NCBI RefSeq assembly: GCF_002964705.1
Contig: NZ_PQCD01000015.1
Location: forward strand, 186,001-250,000
Length of the DNA stretch: 64,000 nt
Source of the DNA: Pseudoalteromonas sp. T1lg75
GTDB taxonomy: Bacteria; Pseudomonadota; Gammaproteobacteria; Enterobacterales; Alteromonadaceae
Reading direction: 5' to 3'
The position numbers and the translations under genes were made by a program. The notes under the pieces were generated by a model. That model was not told where the DNA came from, searched no databases, and was given only the letters and a program-made list of their open reading frames with translations. Below, in pieces: positions 32,690-41,765 of the stretch (position 1 is its first letter; every line of letters starts with the position of its first letter).

Positions 32690-33178
32690 ATGGCGGTTAT
32701 TAAGTTATCGCGTAAGGCATGGAACAACCTGCTGATTTTTTCCATGTTGATAATGATCTTTGTATTCAATGGTTTGCACCATAAACTTGGTGGTAATAGC
32801 GAGCCCGAGGGGCCACAGCCGTTATTGCCCGAGCCAAGTTATATTCTTGCTTTGGAATATCCAGGTGTGCGTATTGAACGCATCGGCAGCGGCTGGCGCT
32901 TGCAGGGGATGCCCGAGGCAGGTTCTGAGCAGGTGGATGTGGCGGAGCTGGCGACGCGCGTCCAGGCCTGGCAGAGCATGCAAGCCGAAATAGGAGCGCA
33001 AATTAACGCCGAGCCGTTATTAGTGGCAACCCTGAGTCTTGCCGGAGAGACTCAGCCCTGGGTTTTTGTGCTCTATAAGGATGCCCAGCAGTACCAGCTT
33101 TTTGATAAACATCAACAGCGTTGGCTTAGGCTTACACAGGCACAAGCGCAACAGCTATTTTTACAATTAGAAGGGTAA
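32690..33178 (+). CDS. Uncharacterised membrane-anchored protein upstream of mutM
   Basis: 162 residues, not recognised. One N-terminal membrane helix (LLIFSMLIMIFVFNGL, residues 14-29) followed by a soluble domain with YILALEYPGVRIERIGSGWRL and a C-terminal YQLFDKHQQRWLRLTQAQAQQLF. The shape suggests an inner-membrane protein with its C-terminal domain in the periplasm. It ends 6 bases before mutM, so the pair is probably one operon; no repair role can be claimed from that. Confidence 0.75.
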   Translation: MAVIKLSRKAWNNLLIFSMLIMIFVFNGLHHKLGGNSEPEGPQPLLPEPSYILALEYPGVRIERIGSGWRLQGMPEAGSEQVDVAELATRVQAWQSMQAEIGAQINAEPLLVATLSLAGETQPWVFVLYKDAQQYQLFDKHQQRWLRLTQAQAQQLFLQLEG

Positions 33179-33184
33179 TTTAGT

Positions 33185-33994
33185 ATGCCTGAACTTCCAG
33201 AGGTCGAGGTTAGCCGTTTAGGCATAGCGCCTCATGTAGAAGGGCGCATCATCACCAAAGTGAGTATTCACCAGGGGCAGTTGCGTTGGCCGGTCAGTGA
33301 GCAAGTTTATGAACTGGCAGGAAAAATCATTGAATCCGTGAGCAGACGAGCAAAGTACCTGCTAATGCACACCGACGAAGGGGCGGTGATCCTGCATTTA
33401 GGCATGTCCGGTCATTTGCGCGTGGTGCCCATTAATGAGCCGCTGAAAAAGCATGACCATGTGGTGTTTGAGTTCGATAACGGTCTGAGTTTAAGGTTAA
33501 ACGATGCTCGCCGTTTTGGCGCCTGTCTGTGGCAGGAGCTCGACAGCCTGCATTCGGTGTTTAGCAAGCTAGGCCCAGAGCCTCTGACCGATGATTTCGA
33601 TGCCAACTGGTTGTTTGCCAAATCGCGCAATAAGAAACAGCCTATTAAGCAGTTTTTAATGGATAACCAGGTGGTGGTCGGGGTGGGTAATATCTACGCC
33701 AATGAGTCTTTGTTTAAGGCCGGAATTAACCCCAAGCGCGAAGCCGGGAAGGTAAGCCTGGCGCGGTATCAAAAATTGACGCCCATCATCAAGGAAACCC
33801 TGGCCGCGGCCATTGAGCAAGGTGGCACGACCCTCAAGGATTTTGCCCAAAGCGATGGCAAACCGGGTTATTTTGCTCAGCAATTACTGGTATATGGGCG
33901 TAAGGGTCAGCCTTGTGTCGAGTGTCAAAGTGAGTTGATGGAAATTCGTCTGGGTGGGCGCAGCACAGTGTATTGCAAGCGCTGCCAGCGCTAA
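33185..33994 (+). CDS. mutM: Formamidopyrimidine-DNA glycosylase
   Basis: Removes 8-oxoguanine and FapyG from DNA and nicks the backbone. 269 residues, normal length. N-terminal catalytic PELPEVE (Pro2, Glu3), Lys in [26 protein letters not shown], the helix-two-turn-helix with [14 protein letters not shown], and the zinc finger CVEC...CKRC at the end. Confidence 0.97.
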   Translation: MPELPEVEVSRLGIAPHVEGRIITKVSIHQGQLRWPVSEQVYELAGKIIESVSRRAKYLLMHTDEGAVILHLGMSGHLRVVPINEPLKKHDHVVFEFDNGLSLRLNDARRFGACLWQELDSLHSVFSKLGPEPLTDDFDANWLFAKSRNKKQPIKQFLMDNQVVVGVGNIYANESLFKAGINPKREAGKVSLARYQKLTPIIKETLAAAIEQGGTTLKDFAQSDGKPGYFAQQLLVYGRKGQPCVECQSELMEIRLGGRSTVYCKRCQR

Positions 33995-34020
33995 ATGTAG
34001 CATTCAGGTTGATGCAAAAC

Positions 34021-34042
34021 TAAGCCCGCGGTTGCGGGCTTA
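34021..34042. terminator. Hairpin between mutM and the DUF3299 gene
   Basis: Perfect TAAGCCCGC / GCGGGCTTA stem with GGTT loop; no T run on either strand, so termination strength is uncertain. Confidence 0.55.
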
Positions 34043-34067
34043 GTAACGTTAGCATAGCACTTAGCCT

Positions 34068-34559
34068 TTACAGCTCAAAGGGTGCCACACCAATACCTTT
34101 AATTTTATAGCCGGTTTTGGCGATATCACCGCTCCAGCTTTCGGCACTCATGACTCCGGTCACGACGATGGCATCATACAGGCTCTCGATAGGCACGCCG
34201 TCGGCCATGGTGACGTGCACAATTTGATTCGGTGGCGGTGGCGGCACATGAATACAGGCACCGAAATAAGGCACCAGCAGAAACTCGGTGATCACCTCGC
34301 TGTCGCCTTCAAGGGGAACCACAAAGCCCGGCAAGCTTACTGTTTTACCATTGTATTTTTGCACCACGGGTGCGTCTAAATTTGGTTGCACCCAGTTTTG
34401 ATCGGCGCCTTCGTGACTGGCGGCGGAATTACGGGTATCGACGGTCACATGCCCCTCGGGCAGTAAATCTTCCCAGAAAATTTCCACGGGTTCATTGGCG
34501 AAAGAAGCCACACTCACACAGGTGAATAGTACGGCTAGAAAACGATTAAATAGACTCAT
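34068..34559 (-). CDS. Secreted DUF3299 protein
   Basis: 163 residues with signal peptide MSLFNRFLAVLFTCVSVASFA. The mature part shows the DUF3299 pattern: IFWEDLLPEG, VSLPGFVVPLEGDSEVITEFLLVPYFGACIHVPPPPPNQIVHV, and a C-terminal strand KTGYKIKGIGVAPFEL. The single Cys-His pair (ACIH) followed by a proline run is conserved. Function unknown. It follows an ABC permease with a His-rich loop, an association known from zinc-linked gene sets. ATG 34559 chosen because it opens the signal peptide; it overlaps the permease frame end slightly with the longer start. Confidence 0.8.
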   Translation of the reverse strand: MSLFNRFLAVLFTCVSVASFANEPVEIFWEDLLPEGHVTVDTRNSAASHEGADQNWVQPNLDAPVVQKYNGKTVSLPGFVVPLEGDSEVITEFLLVPYFGACIHVPPPPPNQIVHVTMADGVPIESLYDAIVVTGVMSAESWSGDIAKTGYKIKGIGVAPFEL

Positions 34560-34566
34560 AATAATC

Positions 34567-35835
34567 CTAGGTCTTAACACTCATCCCATCGTGCAGGGAG
34601 TAAAAATAGGCACGGACGGCGGGGATTAAGCCGACGATCCAGGCTGCCGCCATAATAACGGCGATCAGCATAAGTTCATAGCGTGAGATGCCTTGAAGAC
34701 CGATATTGATACCGGCCTGAGCCTGTAATTGCGGCTGTGCCAGCGCCAGTAAAAGATAACACAGGGCGACCCCAAAGGTGGTGCCGAGCAGGCTGATCAA
34801 CAAGGATTCCATACTCATTAAGGAGAATATATGCCAGGGTTTTGCCCCCACCGAGCGCAAAATGGCCAACTCACGGCGTCGCTGCGACAGATTGGCCAGT
34901 AAGGTGGTGAGCATGCCCAGCAGGCTGACGACTAGCACCACTACGGAAAACAACAGCAGCAGCTTTTCGACCATGGCCAACATACCCCATAATTCCCGCA
35001 AGGTGACCCCAGGCATAATGGCCATCAGCGGCTCGGCCTGATAATTATTAATGTTTCGGCGGACCTGCAGGGTATAGAGGGGGCTGTCAAAACCCAGTAA
35101 AAAGGCGCTGATCTGTTTGGGCTCACCTATGAGGTCGTCAGCTTCCTGATGGTGCTGCTCGTGATCTGAGTGTTCATGGTGTTCTACTTGCACCGCCTCG
35201 GCACCGTGCAATTGTGCGATGGCAATCAAAGGCACATGCAGGGTTTTATCTACTGGGGTGCCGGTGGCGGCGAGAATGCCCACCACAACCAGTGGTTTGT
35301 CATCATGGTGATGAAAACTGGTTTTGCCCATGCCATGGGCGACGACAATTTTATCACCCAAGCCATAGCCCAAGCGTTTTGCCACTTCGGCGCCCAACAC
35401 CACTTCATTGGCTTGGGCAAAGGGGCCGCCGGCACTAAAGCTGAGATGCTGTTTTTTGCCGAATTGAAAGTAGTGAAAATAATCACCGCTGGTGCCAAGG
35501 ACTGCATAGCCCTTGTGGGTATCGCCCAAAGACAGTGGTAGCGCCCATTTAATGCCTTTTTTGCTGCTGATATCCTGATAGCTTTGCCAGCTCACGCCAT
35601 TATTCATATGACCGATGCGAAATACCGAGGCCAGCAGCAATTGAATATCGCCGGTACGGGCGCCAACGATCAAGTCCGTGCCCGACACCGTGGCGGCAAA
35701 GCTTTCCTTGGCCTGCATGCGCACCCGCTCTATGGTGAGCAGCAGCATCACGCTAATGGCTATGGTTAGCAGGCTTAACAACACGCTGGCGCGGCGATTG
35801 AGCAGGCTTTTGCTGGCTAATTTAAGCAAGATCAT
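34567..35835 (-). CDS. FtsX-like ABC transporter permease with His-rich loop
   Basis: Membrane subunit of about 422 residues, start ATG 35835 (MILLKLASKSLLNRR). MacB/LolC-type layout: N-terminal helix, large extracytoplasmic domain, then three helices (LLLLFSVVVLVVSLLGML, the ELAILRSVGAKPWHIF coupling motif, and a C-terminal pair). The periplasmic domain carries FHHHDD and the loop HHEHSDHEQHHQEADD, a likely metal-binding stretch. A longer frame reaches 36030 but its first 65 residues lie over the ATPase gene and are not credible. Overlaps the ATPase stop by 14 bases. Confidence 0.85.
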   Translation of the reverse strand: MILLKLASKSLLNRRASVLLSLLTIAISVMLLLTIERVRMQAKESFAATVSGTDLIVGARTGDIQLLLASVFRIGHMNNGVSWQSYQDISSKKGIKWALPLSLGDTHKGYAVLGTSGDYFHYFQFGKKQHLSFSAGGPFAQANEVVLGAEVAKRLGYGLGDKIVVAHGMGKTSFHHHDDKPLVVVGILAATGTPVDKTLHVPLIAIAQLHGAEAVQVEHHEHSDHEQHHQEADDLIGEPKQISAFLLGFDSPLYTLQVRRNINNYQAEPLMAIMPGVTLRELWGMLAMVEKLLLLFSVVVLVVSLLGMLTTLLANLSQRRRELAILRSVGAKPWHIFSLMSMESLLISLLGTTFGVALCYLLLALAQPQLQAQAGINIGLQGISRYELMLIAVIMAAAWIVGLIPAVRAYFYSLHDGMSVKT

Positions 35836-36520
35836 CGGCCCCTCCCTGTAATTCATCCAGATGCACCACCTTGGAAAACAGCGGCGCCAGGCTTTGTTCG
35901 TGGCTGACAAACACCACGGTGGCGCCGGTCTTATCCGTTTGCGCAAATAACAATTCGATAAAGGCCTGTCGATTGGCTTCATCCAGCGCCGAGGTCGGTT
36001 CATCGGCAATGATGATTTCCGGGTCGCCAATTACAGCGCGGGCGGCCGCGACCCTTTGTTGCTGACCTATGCTCAGGGTATTGACCGGCTGTTGATGAAA
36101 CTGCGGCGCTAACCCCAGCTGGGTAAGCAAGGTATGGGCGACCTCATTGAGCGACGTCTGGTGGGCCAGAGCCCGCTGGCGGCGCAGTTTGGAAAAGGCG
36201 CAGGCCAAGGTCACGTTTTCAATGGGGCTTAAATAGGGCAGTAAATTAAAGCTTTGGAAGATATAGCCCAGGTGGTCGGCGCGAAATTGATCGCGCTGGG
36301 CCGCACTTAAGGTCTCGATGGCGGTGCCGTTGAGGCTGATGCTGCCGCGCTGTGGTGTTTGAATCCCGGCCAGCAAGGACAACAGGGTTGATTTACCACT
36401 GCCGCTGGGGCCGTGTAAAAAAAGATGCTCGCCCTTGGCGATATGCAGGGCATCTATGCTCAAGGTGGGTTGGCCGGTATGGCCCTGCCAGGAAAACCAC
36501 AACTTATCTATGTCTATCAT
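35822..36520 (-). CDS. ABC transporter ATP-binding protein
   Basis: 232 residues, LolD/MacB-type ATPase that powers the adjacent permease. Walker A GPSGSGKST (near residue 37), Q-loop FQSFNLLPYL, signature LSIGQQQRV, Walker B IIIADEPTSALD and the switch His in VVFVSHE. First gene of a three-gene minus-strand operon (ATPase, permease, DUF3299). No Zur-like palindrome was found in the 80 bases upstream. Confidence 0.88.
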   Translation of the reverse strand: MIDIDKLWFSWQGHTGQPTLSIDALHIAKGEHLFLHGPSGSGKSTLLSLLAGIQTPQRGSISLNGTAIETLSAAQRDQFRADHLGYIFQSFNLLPYLSPIENVTLACAFSKLRRQRALAHQTSLNEVAHTLLTQLGLAPQFHQQPVNTLSIGQQQRVAAARAVIGDPEIIIADEPTSALDEANRQAFIELLFAQTDKTGATVVFVSHEQSLAPLFSKVVHLDELQGGADDLA

Positions 36521-36602
36521 TGGCGCCGTTATTTCTTTTTGGTCACTGCACTTAGCTTATCATGAGCGTTTGGGCGAAACAGTGGATTGCGATTAAGCGC
36601 CG

Positions 36603-37679
36603 TTACCAGCGCCAATAGGAGAGCTTTTTACGCATTTTAAACTGGCGCAGCAGGTTAAGTGGTTTGCGCTTGAGCTCCTTGCCACCGGAGTCGATAAGGT
36701 CGTTGGCAGCATCTAGCACTCGGGCACTGGATTGCCCATCCTGATAGGGGTGCAGTTGTTGGCAAAAGGCCTCGATATTGGCCATCAACTCTGGTGGATG
36801 GCTAAGCGCTTCGGCAATGGCATGGCCTACCTGCTCCGCCTCGGTGACATTAAGCAAATGCGCCGCCGGGGTCTGGTTATTAAAGGTGACGACCGGGCGA
36901 CGCAATAATAAAAACATCAGCAGAATAGAAGAGGTATCGCAGAGCATCGCATCCGCCGCCTGCAGCAGCGGGATAACATTGTCGGTTTCAACAAAGGTCA
37001 GGTCGCTGTTTTGTAGCGCCTTGTATTGGTCGACTATGTCTTTAGCCATCTTAGGGTGGAACTGCACCAAGATGCGGTATTGACCGCTGTCGCGCAGTGT
37101 CCGCACTGTATCGAGTAATTTCGGTGCTAATGATAAGCGCCAGGAAAAGGTGGAACAAATCAGTATGGTTTTTCTGTGGTCGCTGGCATCGATATAGGGA
37201 TTATCCGGATTGGCTTCAAACAGGGTGTCCATCGCCGGCCAACCGGTTTCTCTGACGCGAAAATACTTATGCTGAGCGGCCAGTTGCTCGAAGGTTTGCG
37301 TGGTGTTGGGGCCCTGGGTGCAATACAAGTCAAAGCAACCACGAATGGCAAAATGACCGGGCTGGCCGCGACGTACGCGTTTACCGGCATTAAAACCATG
37401 GAATACGGCGACTTTTTTACCGGGAATAAAGTTGGGAATAACATTACCCGGCACAAAGCTGGCATGGGGCTGCCATTTGCGCACGTCCTCTATGCTGTGT
37501 AAACGTTGTTCATCCTGTTGCAGGTAGTCGGGGTTAACTTCTTCGCCTTCGAGGAACCACCTTACTTCACCGCCATTATTAAGGATCTCTTGCTGCAATG
37601 GGCGCAAAATCGCATAGGAGTAATTTTGCGCAATATACATTAAATAACGTTTACCCTGAGTGCTGCGTGCTAAATCCAC
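36603..37679 (-). CDS. CDP-glycerol glycerophosphotransferase-like protein
   Basis: 358 residues, resembling the TagB/TagF glycerophosphotransferase fold (PF04464): nucleotide half with VAVFHGFNAGKR, GCFDLYCTQGPNTTQTF, VRETGWPAMDTLF, then ILVQFHPKMAKDIVDQY, LLQAADAMLCDTSSILLMFLLLRRPVVTFN and a basic C-terminal tail. GTG at 37679 is used; an internal ATG at residue 14 (MYIAQNYSYA) is possible. Cytoplasmic or membrane-associated. A second family member and a TagD-type enzyme lie 2-4 kb away, which supports a glycerol-phosphate-based surface polymer. Confidence 0.75.
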   Translation of the reverse strand: MDLARSTQGKRYLMYIAQNYSYAILRPLQQEILNNGGEVRWFLEGEEVNPDYLQQDEQRLHSIEDVRKWQPHASFVPGNVIPNFIPGKKVAVFHGFNAGKRVRRGQPGHFAIRGCFDLYCTQGPNTTQTFEQLAAQHKYFRVRETGWPAMDTLFEANPDNPYIDASDHRKTILICSTFSWRLSLAPKLLDTVRTLRDSGQYRILVQFHPKMAKDIVDQYKALQNSDLTFVETDNVIPLLQAADAMLCDTSSILLMFLLLRRPVVTFNNQTPAAHLLNVTEAEQVGHAIAEALSHPPELMANIEAFCQQLHPYQDGQSSARVLDAANDLIDSGGKELKRKPLNLLRQFKMRKKLSYWRW

Positions 37680-37850
37680 TTTGAGACCCTTAAGTGAAGA
37701 AGATGTTCTTTAGTTTACAGCAAGATGAAGAATGATTGACAGGGGTAAGCAAGGAGTTTTGGGAGGGATTGAAAAAGATAGGACAAAAGTCCGCTTAGCG
37801 CGGCGTTTTTCTTTATCTTCGAGCCCAGCTAGCTTATTATAGCGCGCCTA

Positions 37851-38011
37851 ATACCAATTCTGTTAAGTATGTGATCAGATATAGCGCTGGATAAATGAGA
37901 TGCTAACAAGGCGGAGTTTTTCTTATGTAGTATTCTACATAGAAAAACTCCAACACAGTGAGCATGATATTTAGCCCGCTAGAATGATTAGCTATTTAAG
38001 AGAATTGGTAT
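37851..38011. repeat. MITE-like palindromic element
   Basis: About 161 bases with terminal inverted repeats of about 26 bases starting ATACCAATTCT and ending AGAATTGGTAT (5 mismatches). The centre is a second strong inverted repeat, GGAGTTTTTCT... / ...GAAAAACTCC around CTACATA, so the element can fold into one long hairpin. No coding frame. It fills much of the 400-base gap before purC and ends 68 bases before its ATG; left of it only AT-rich sequence is seen. Confidence 0.75.
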
Positions 38012-38079
38012 AAAGTCTTGGTTGCCATGAGCGCTGCCAAGGCCAAGCATTAGCCTCTCAAGCCCTTGTTGGAGTAGCC

Positions 38080-39180
38080 ATGAGCAATTATAAAGTCTTA
38101 GACATTAATGACGATTTACCTATTCGTACCAAAGGACCCGTGCACAGCGGCAAGGTTCGTTCGGTATATTGGTTAACCGAGCAAGACAGTGCACGCTTAA
38201 TTGCCGAGAAGGGTTATGCCGTGCCTGAAGGCACCGAGCTGGCGATCATGGTGATCTCGGATCGTATTTCTGCATTTGACTGCATTTGGCAAGGCGAGCA
38301 AGGCCTAAATGGCGTGCCCGGCAAAGGCATCGCACTTAACGCGGTGGCCGCACACTGGTTTAAGCAATTTGATGCAGCCGGCTTGGCGGGCAATCATATT
38401 GTTGATATTCCACACCCTTATGTATGGATTGTGCGTAAGGCGAAAACCGTTAAGGTCGAAGCCATAGCGCGTCAATATATTACCGGCAGCATGTGGCGCG
38501 ACTATGCCAAGGGCATTCGCAACTTCTGTGGTATCGACTTACCGGAAGGCCTGCAAGCGAACCAAAAATTGGATGAAGTGCTGATCACGCCGTCAACCAA
38601 GGGCATTATTGAAGGCCTTGACGATGTGCCGGCGGTGGACGATGTGAACATCACCCGCAAGAACATCACGGATAACCTTGAGGCCTTTAACTTCAGCTGC
38701 GAAGCCGATGTTGCCAAGTATGAGCACCTGCTGACTCAGGGCTTTGAGTTAATCAGTGCCGAGCTGGCAAAATTGGACCAGATCTTTGTTGATACCAAGT
38801 TTGAGTTTGGTTATGTGGAAGATATGGACGGCAATGAGCAGCTTATCTACATCGATGAAGTGGGCACACCCGATTCTTCACGTATCTGGGATGGTCCGGC
38901 TTACCGCGATGGTAAAATCATTGAAAACTCGAAAGAAGGTTTCCGTCAGCTGTTGATCAACAACGTGCCGGACAGCGATGTGCTTTTGAATAAAGACCGC
39001 ATGGATGAGCGTGAAGCCTTGGCCAAAGAGTATAAATTACCGGTAGAGGTGATGATGCAGGTATCGCAAACCTATGTAGGTATCGCCAGTAAGATAGTTG
39101 GTACGGAAATTCAAATACCAAGCGATCCGCGCAGTGAAATTATTGCCATTCTTACTGACGAATATCAGTTAATCGACTGA
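38080..39180 (+). CDS. purC: Phosphoribosylaminoimidazole-succinocarboxamide synthase
   Basis: SAICAR synthetase of purine synthesis, joining CAIR and aspartate with ATP. 366 residues, the long form found in many marine gammaproteobacteria (E. coli has 237). Motifs: [72 protein letters not shown]-like element stands just upstream. Strong terminator after the stop. Confidence 0.96.
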   Translation: MSNYKVLDINDDLPIRTKGPVHSGKVRSVYWLTEQDSARLIAEKGYAVPEGTELAIMVISDRISAFDCIWQGEQGLNGVPGKGIALNAVAAHWFKQFDAAGLAGNHIVDIPHPYVWIVRKAKTVKVEAIARQYITGSMWRDYAKGIRNFCGIDLPEGLQANQKLDEVLITPSTKGIIEGLDDVPAVDDVNITRKNITDNLEAFNFSCEADVAKYEHLLTQGFELISAELAKLDQIFVDTKFEFGYVEDMDGNEQLIYIDEVGTPDSSRIWDGPAYRDGKIIENSKEGFRQLLINNVPDSDVLLNKDRMDEREALAKEYKLPVEVMMQVSQTYVGIASKIVGTEIQIPSDPRSEIIAILTDEYQLID

Positions 39181-39195
39181 TTCCCCCTCTTTTTA

Positions 39196-39230
39196 GAAAA
39201 TACCGCTCACCCTGGTGCAGCGGTATTTTT
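39196..39230 (+). terminator. Rho-independent terminator after purC
   Basis: AAAATACCGCT / AGCGGTATTTTT stem with a loop of about 11 bases and T5. Confidence 0.85.
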
Positions 39231-39372
39231 GTATTCCCTCTGCTTAGCGACAGATAGGTCGACACCCCAATACGCAAAACGCTCATAGCACTTATTTCCT
39301 GTATTTCAACGCTTGGCTAGAATTTTTGTTGTAATTTCTAGTATGATGCGTGACCAATGTTAACACCGCGTG

Positions 39373-40461
39373 ATGTATTTGATGAAAGTCTTCTTTGATG
39401 TTTTACACCTTTACTATCTGCCGCAATATTTACCCGTGTATAAACACTTGGTAGATCAAGGGACTGCGGTGTGCTTTGTGTTCTACGCAAATCAGGATAA
39501 GGCCTTGGTGGAGGCATCTCAAAAGGCGATTGACGAAGAAGAGTTACCGGTGCACTGGCTCGACAGTGATAAAGACGCCCTCGACTTTTATCGCCAATGT
39601 GATGGCGATTGGATCATCTTCGGTAAAGCCTTTGCACAAATGCAACTGCTTAACCAAAGCAAAAAAACCGCGTTAATGCAGCATGGCATCGGCCCTAAGG
39701 CCTGTTATTACGATGCCTCAAATAATGCTGCTAGCGTGCGCTTCGTTGAAGGTGAGCACCGTTTGCAGCGCCTTGAAAGCCTGTACCCGGATGATCGCTT
39801 CGTTGATACCGGATACGCTAAGCTCGACCCGCTATTGCACAGCGGGGCTTTGGCATCGCAACCCAGTCTGGAAGGCTTGGGTTTGGACTCCACTAAGCCA
39901 ACCTTGCTTTATGCGCCCACATTTTATCCTAGCTCCATAGAAATGATGGATAAAAACTGGGTGGATGAATACGCCCACTGCAACATCATTATCAAGCCGC
40001 ATTTCTTTTCACTAACGAAAAAGAAATACAAAAAGCAGCAACAACTGCTTTCTCGTTGGGCACAGCGGGAAAATGTTTATGTGGCGGGCGTCACCGATTA
40101 TAACTTGGTGCCCTTTATGGCCTTGGCCGATGTGCTGATATCGGATGCATCGTCGGCGATTTTTGAGTTTTTTGCCCTTAAAAAGCCGGTTATCTGGTGC
40201 AACTTTTATAAATTACGGTGGTCGTATCGAGGTCCCTTTGCCTATCGATTTAAGGCTCGGTTAGACTCGGATATCGACTATTTCAATGCCTTAACTTTCA
40301 AAGTCGATAAAGTGAAACAATTGCCAGGAGCGATTGAGCAAGCTTTATCGCAACCGCAGGCAAAACATAATCAAGACAACATAAAAACAATAACAAAGCT
40401 CGCAGGGAAGCTGGATGGGCTAAGTTCTCAGCGAATAGTAAGCTTCTTATATGACAATTAA
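39373..40461 (+). CDS. CDP-glycerol glycerophosphotransferase-family protein
   Basis: About 362 residues of the PF04464 type: MKVFFDVLHLYYLPQYLPVYKHL, ALMQHGIGPKACYYDAS, FVDTGYAKLDPLL, TLLYAPTFYPSSIE, CNIIIKPHFFSL, LADVLISDASSAIFEFFALKKPVIWCNF. The KPH and DASS(A)I motifs are those of glycerophosphate transferases of teichoic-acid type. Starts at 39370, 39373 and 39382 are all possible. The tagD-like gene overlaps its end by 11 bases, so donor synthesis and transfer are coupled. Confidence 0.8.
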   Translation: MYLMKVFFDVLHLYYLPQYLPVYKHLVDQGTAVCFVFYANQDKALVEASQKAIDEEELPVHWLDSDKDALDFYRQCDGDWIIFGKAFAQMQLLNQSKKTALMQHGIGPKACYYDASNNAASVRFVEGEHRLQRLESLYPDDRFVDTGYAKLDPLLHSGALASQPSLEGLGLDSTKPTLLYAPTFYPSSIEMMDKNWVDEYAHCNIIIKPHFFSLTKKKYKKQQQLLSRWAQRENVYVAGVTDYNLVPFMALADVLISDASSAIFEFFALKKPVIWCNFYKLRWSYRGPFAYRFKARLDSDIDYFNALTFKVDKVKQLPGAIEQALSQPQAKHNQDNIKTITKLAGKLDGLSSQRIVSFLYDN

Positions 40462-40855
40462 AGTAATTACGTTTGGAACATTTGATGTGTTTCATGTCGG
40501 CCATGTAAACCTGTTACAAAGGGCCGCAAAACTGGGTGATGAGTTGATCGTCGGAGTTTCCTCCGATGCGCTTAATATACAGAAAAAAGGGCGTGCCCCC
40601 GTGTATTCGCAACAAGACCGTTTGCGTATCATTGCCGCTATGTCGGATGTTAACCGGGTGTTTGTGGAAGACTGCCTAACGCTTAAGCGCCGATATATCA
40701 AAGAGCATGGCGCCGATATCCTGGTTATGGGTGATGATTGGCGCGGTAAGTTCGATGAATTTAGCGACATTTGTGAGGTGATTTACTTGCCACGCACTCC
40801 GAGTATTTCTACCACAGAAATCATTGAAGTGGTGCGACAACCGCAGTTCTGCTAA
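40451..40855 (+). CDS. tagD: Glycerol-3-phosphate cytidylyltransferase (TagD-like)
   Basis: 134-residue nucleotidyltransferase with the class motifs ITFGTFDVFHVGHVNLLQRA (HxGH), GVSSDALN, KRRYIKEHGADILVMGDDWRGKFDE and RTPSISTTEII. It most likely makes CDP-glycerol, the donor for the overlapping transferase gene. Length matches Gram-positive TagD (about 130). The substrate could be another polyol phosphate. Confidence 0.85.
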   Translation: MTIKVITFGTFDVFHVGHVNLLQRAAKLGDELIVGVSSDALNIQKKGRAPVYSQQDRLRIIAAMSDVNRVFVEDCLTLKRRYIKEHGADILVMGDDWRGKFDEFSDICEVIYLPRTPSISTTEIIEVVRQPQFC

Positions 40856-40900
40856 CGTCCATGTTATTGTTGCAATAATTACCCAATGACAAGGTGACGT

Positions 40901-41728
40901 ATGAGCCAGCAAATCACCGCGGCACAGCTTAATGCGCAGTTACACAACCCCAGATTAAAGATTTTCGATGCCGGCATGGTACTGCCGGGTAAGTCAGGTG
41001 AATATGCGCCGGCTGCGGTCATTAAAGGCGCGTTGCGTTTTGATATTAAAACCGCCCTTGCCGATGGCGCCAGCCCCTGGCCGCATACCTTGTGCAGTGC
41101 CGAACAATTCGAGCGTCAGATGCAAGCCGCCGGGGTAAATCAGGACTCGGAAGTCGTGGTCTATGACGATCAGGGCTTGTTTAGCGCCGCCCGTGCCTGG
41201 TGGATGTTCAAGGCCTTTGGTTTTGACAACGTCAAAGTGTTGCGCGGTGGTTTACCGGCCTGGCGTATGGCCGAGCTGCCGGTGCAACAAGGCTGGCACA
41301 GCGCCGAAGCGCCGGGGAATTTTACCGCCTCGCCACAGCACGATTGCTTTATCACCACCGAGCAGGTATTGGCGGCGATTGATGATGCCTCCACCTTATT
41401 ACTCGATGCCCGCCCGGCACAGCGTTTTAGTGGCGAGATGGCCGAACCCAGAGAAGGCATGCGCGCCGGGCACATTCCCAATGCCAAGAGTTTGCCTTAT
41501 GCGGACTTGATTATAGATGGTGAGCTACTTCCGCGGGAGCAGTTACAGCTGGCCTTGGCGCACGTGCTTGAACAAAATACTCAGGCGATGCAGTTTAGCT
41601 GTGGCTCGGGCATTACCGCCTGTATTTTAGCGCTGGCAGCCTATGAATGTGGCTACAGGGATTTGCAGGTTTATGATGGTTCATGGAGCGAGTGGGGCGC
41701 CCGCCATGAATTACCGCTAGAGAAATAA
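40901..41728 (+). CDS. sseA: 3-mercaptopyruvate-type sulfurtransferase
   Basis: Two rhodanese domains in 275 residues. The second carries the active-site Cys in SCGSGITACI (near residue 231); CGSG-T is the mercaptopyruvate sulfurtransferase loop, unlike the CRKG-type thiosulfate enzymes. First domain: IFDAGMVLPG, VVVYDDQGLFSAARAWWMFKAFG, LRGGLPAW; second: LLDARPAQRFSG, GHIPNAKSLPY, VYDGSWSEWG. Confidence 0.9.
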   Translation: MSQQITAAQLNAQLHNPRLKIFDAGMVLPGKSGEYAPAAVIKGALRFDIKTALADGASPWPHTLCSAEQFERQMQAAGVNQDSEVVVYDDQGLFSAARAWWMFKAFGFDNVKVLRGGLPAWRMAELPVQQGWHSAEAPGNFTASPQHDCFITTEQVLAAIDDASTLLLDARPAQRFSGEMAEPREGMRAGHIPNAKSLPYADLIIDGELLPREQLQLALAHVLEQNTQAMQFSCGSGITACILALAAYECGYRDLQVYDGSWSEWGARHELPLEK

Positions 41729-41735
41729 GCAAATA

Positions 41736-41765
41736 AAAAGGGCAGTAATAACTGCCCTTTTTTTA
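41736..41765. terminator. Bidirectional terminator between sseA and fbp
   Basis: AAAAGGGCAGT / ACTGCCCTTTT stem with AATA loop and T run; symmetric A/T tails. Confidence 0.88.

Noticed and set aside
35836..36030. N-terminal extension of the ABC permease frame
   Set aside because: These 65 residues lie over the ATPase gene in another frame and look unlike any permease start; ATG 35835 gives the normal protein.
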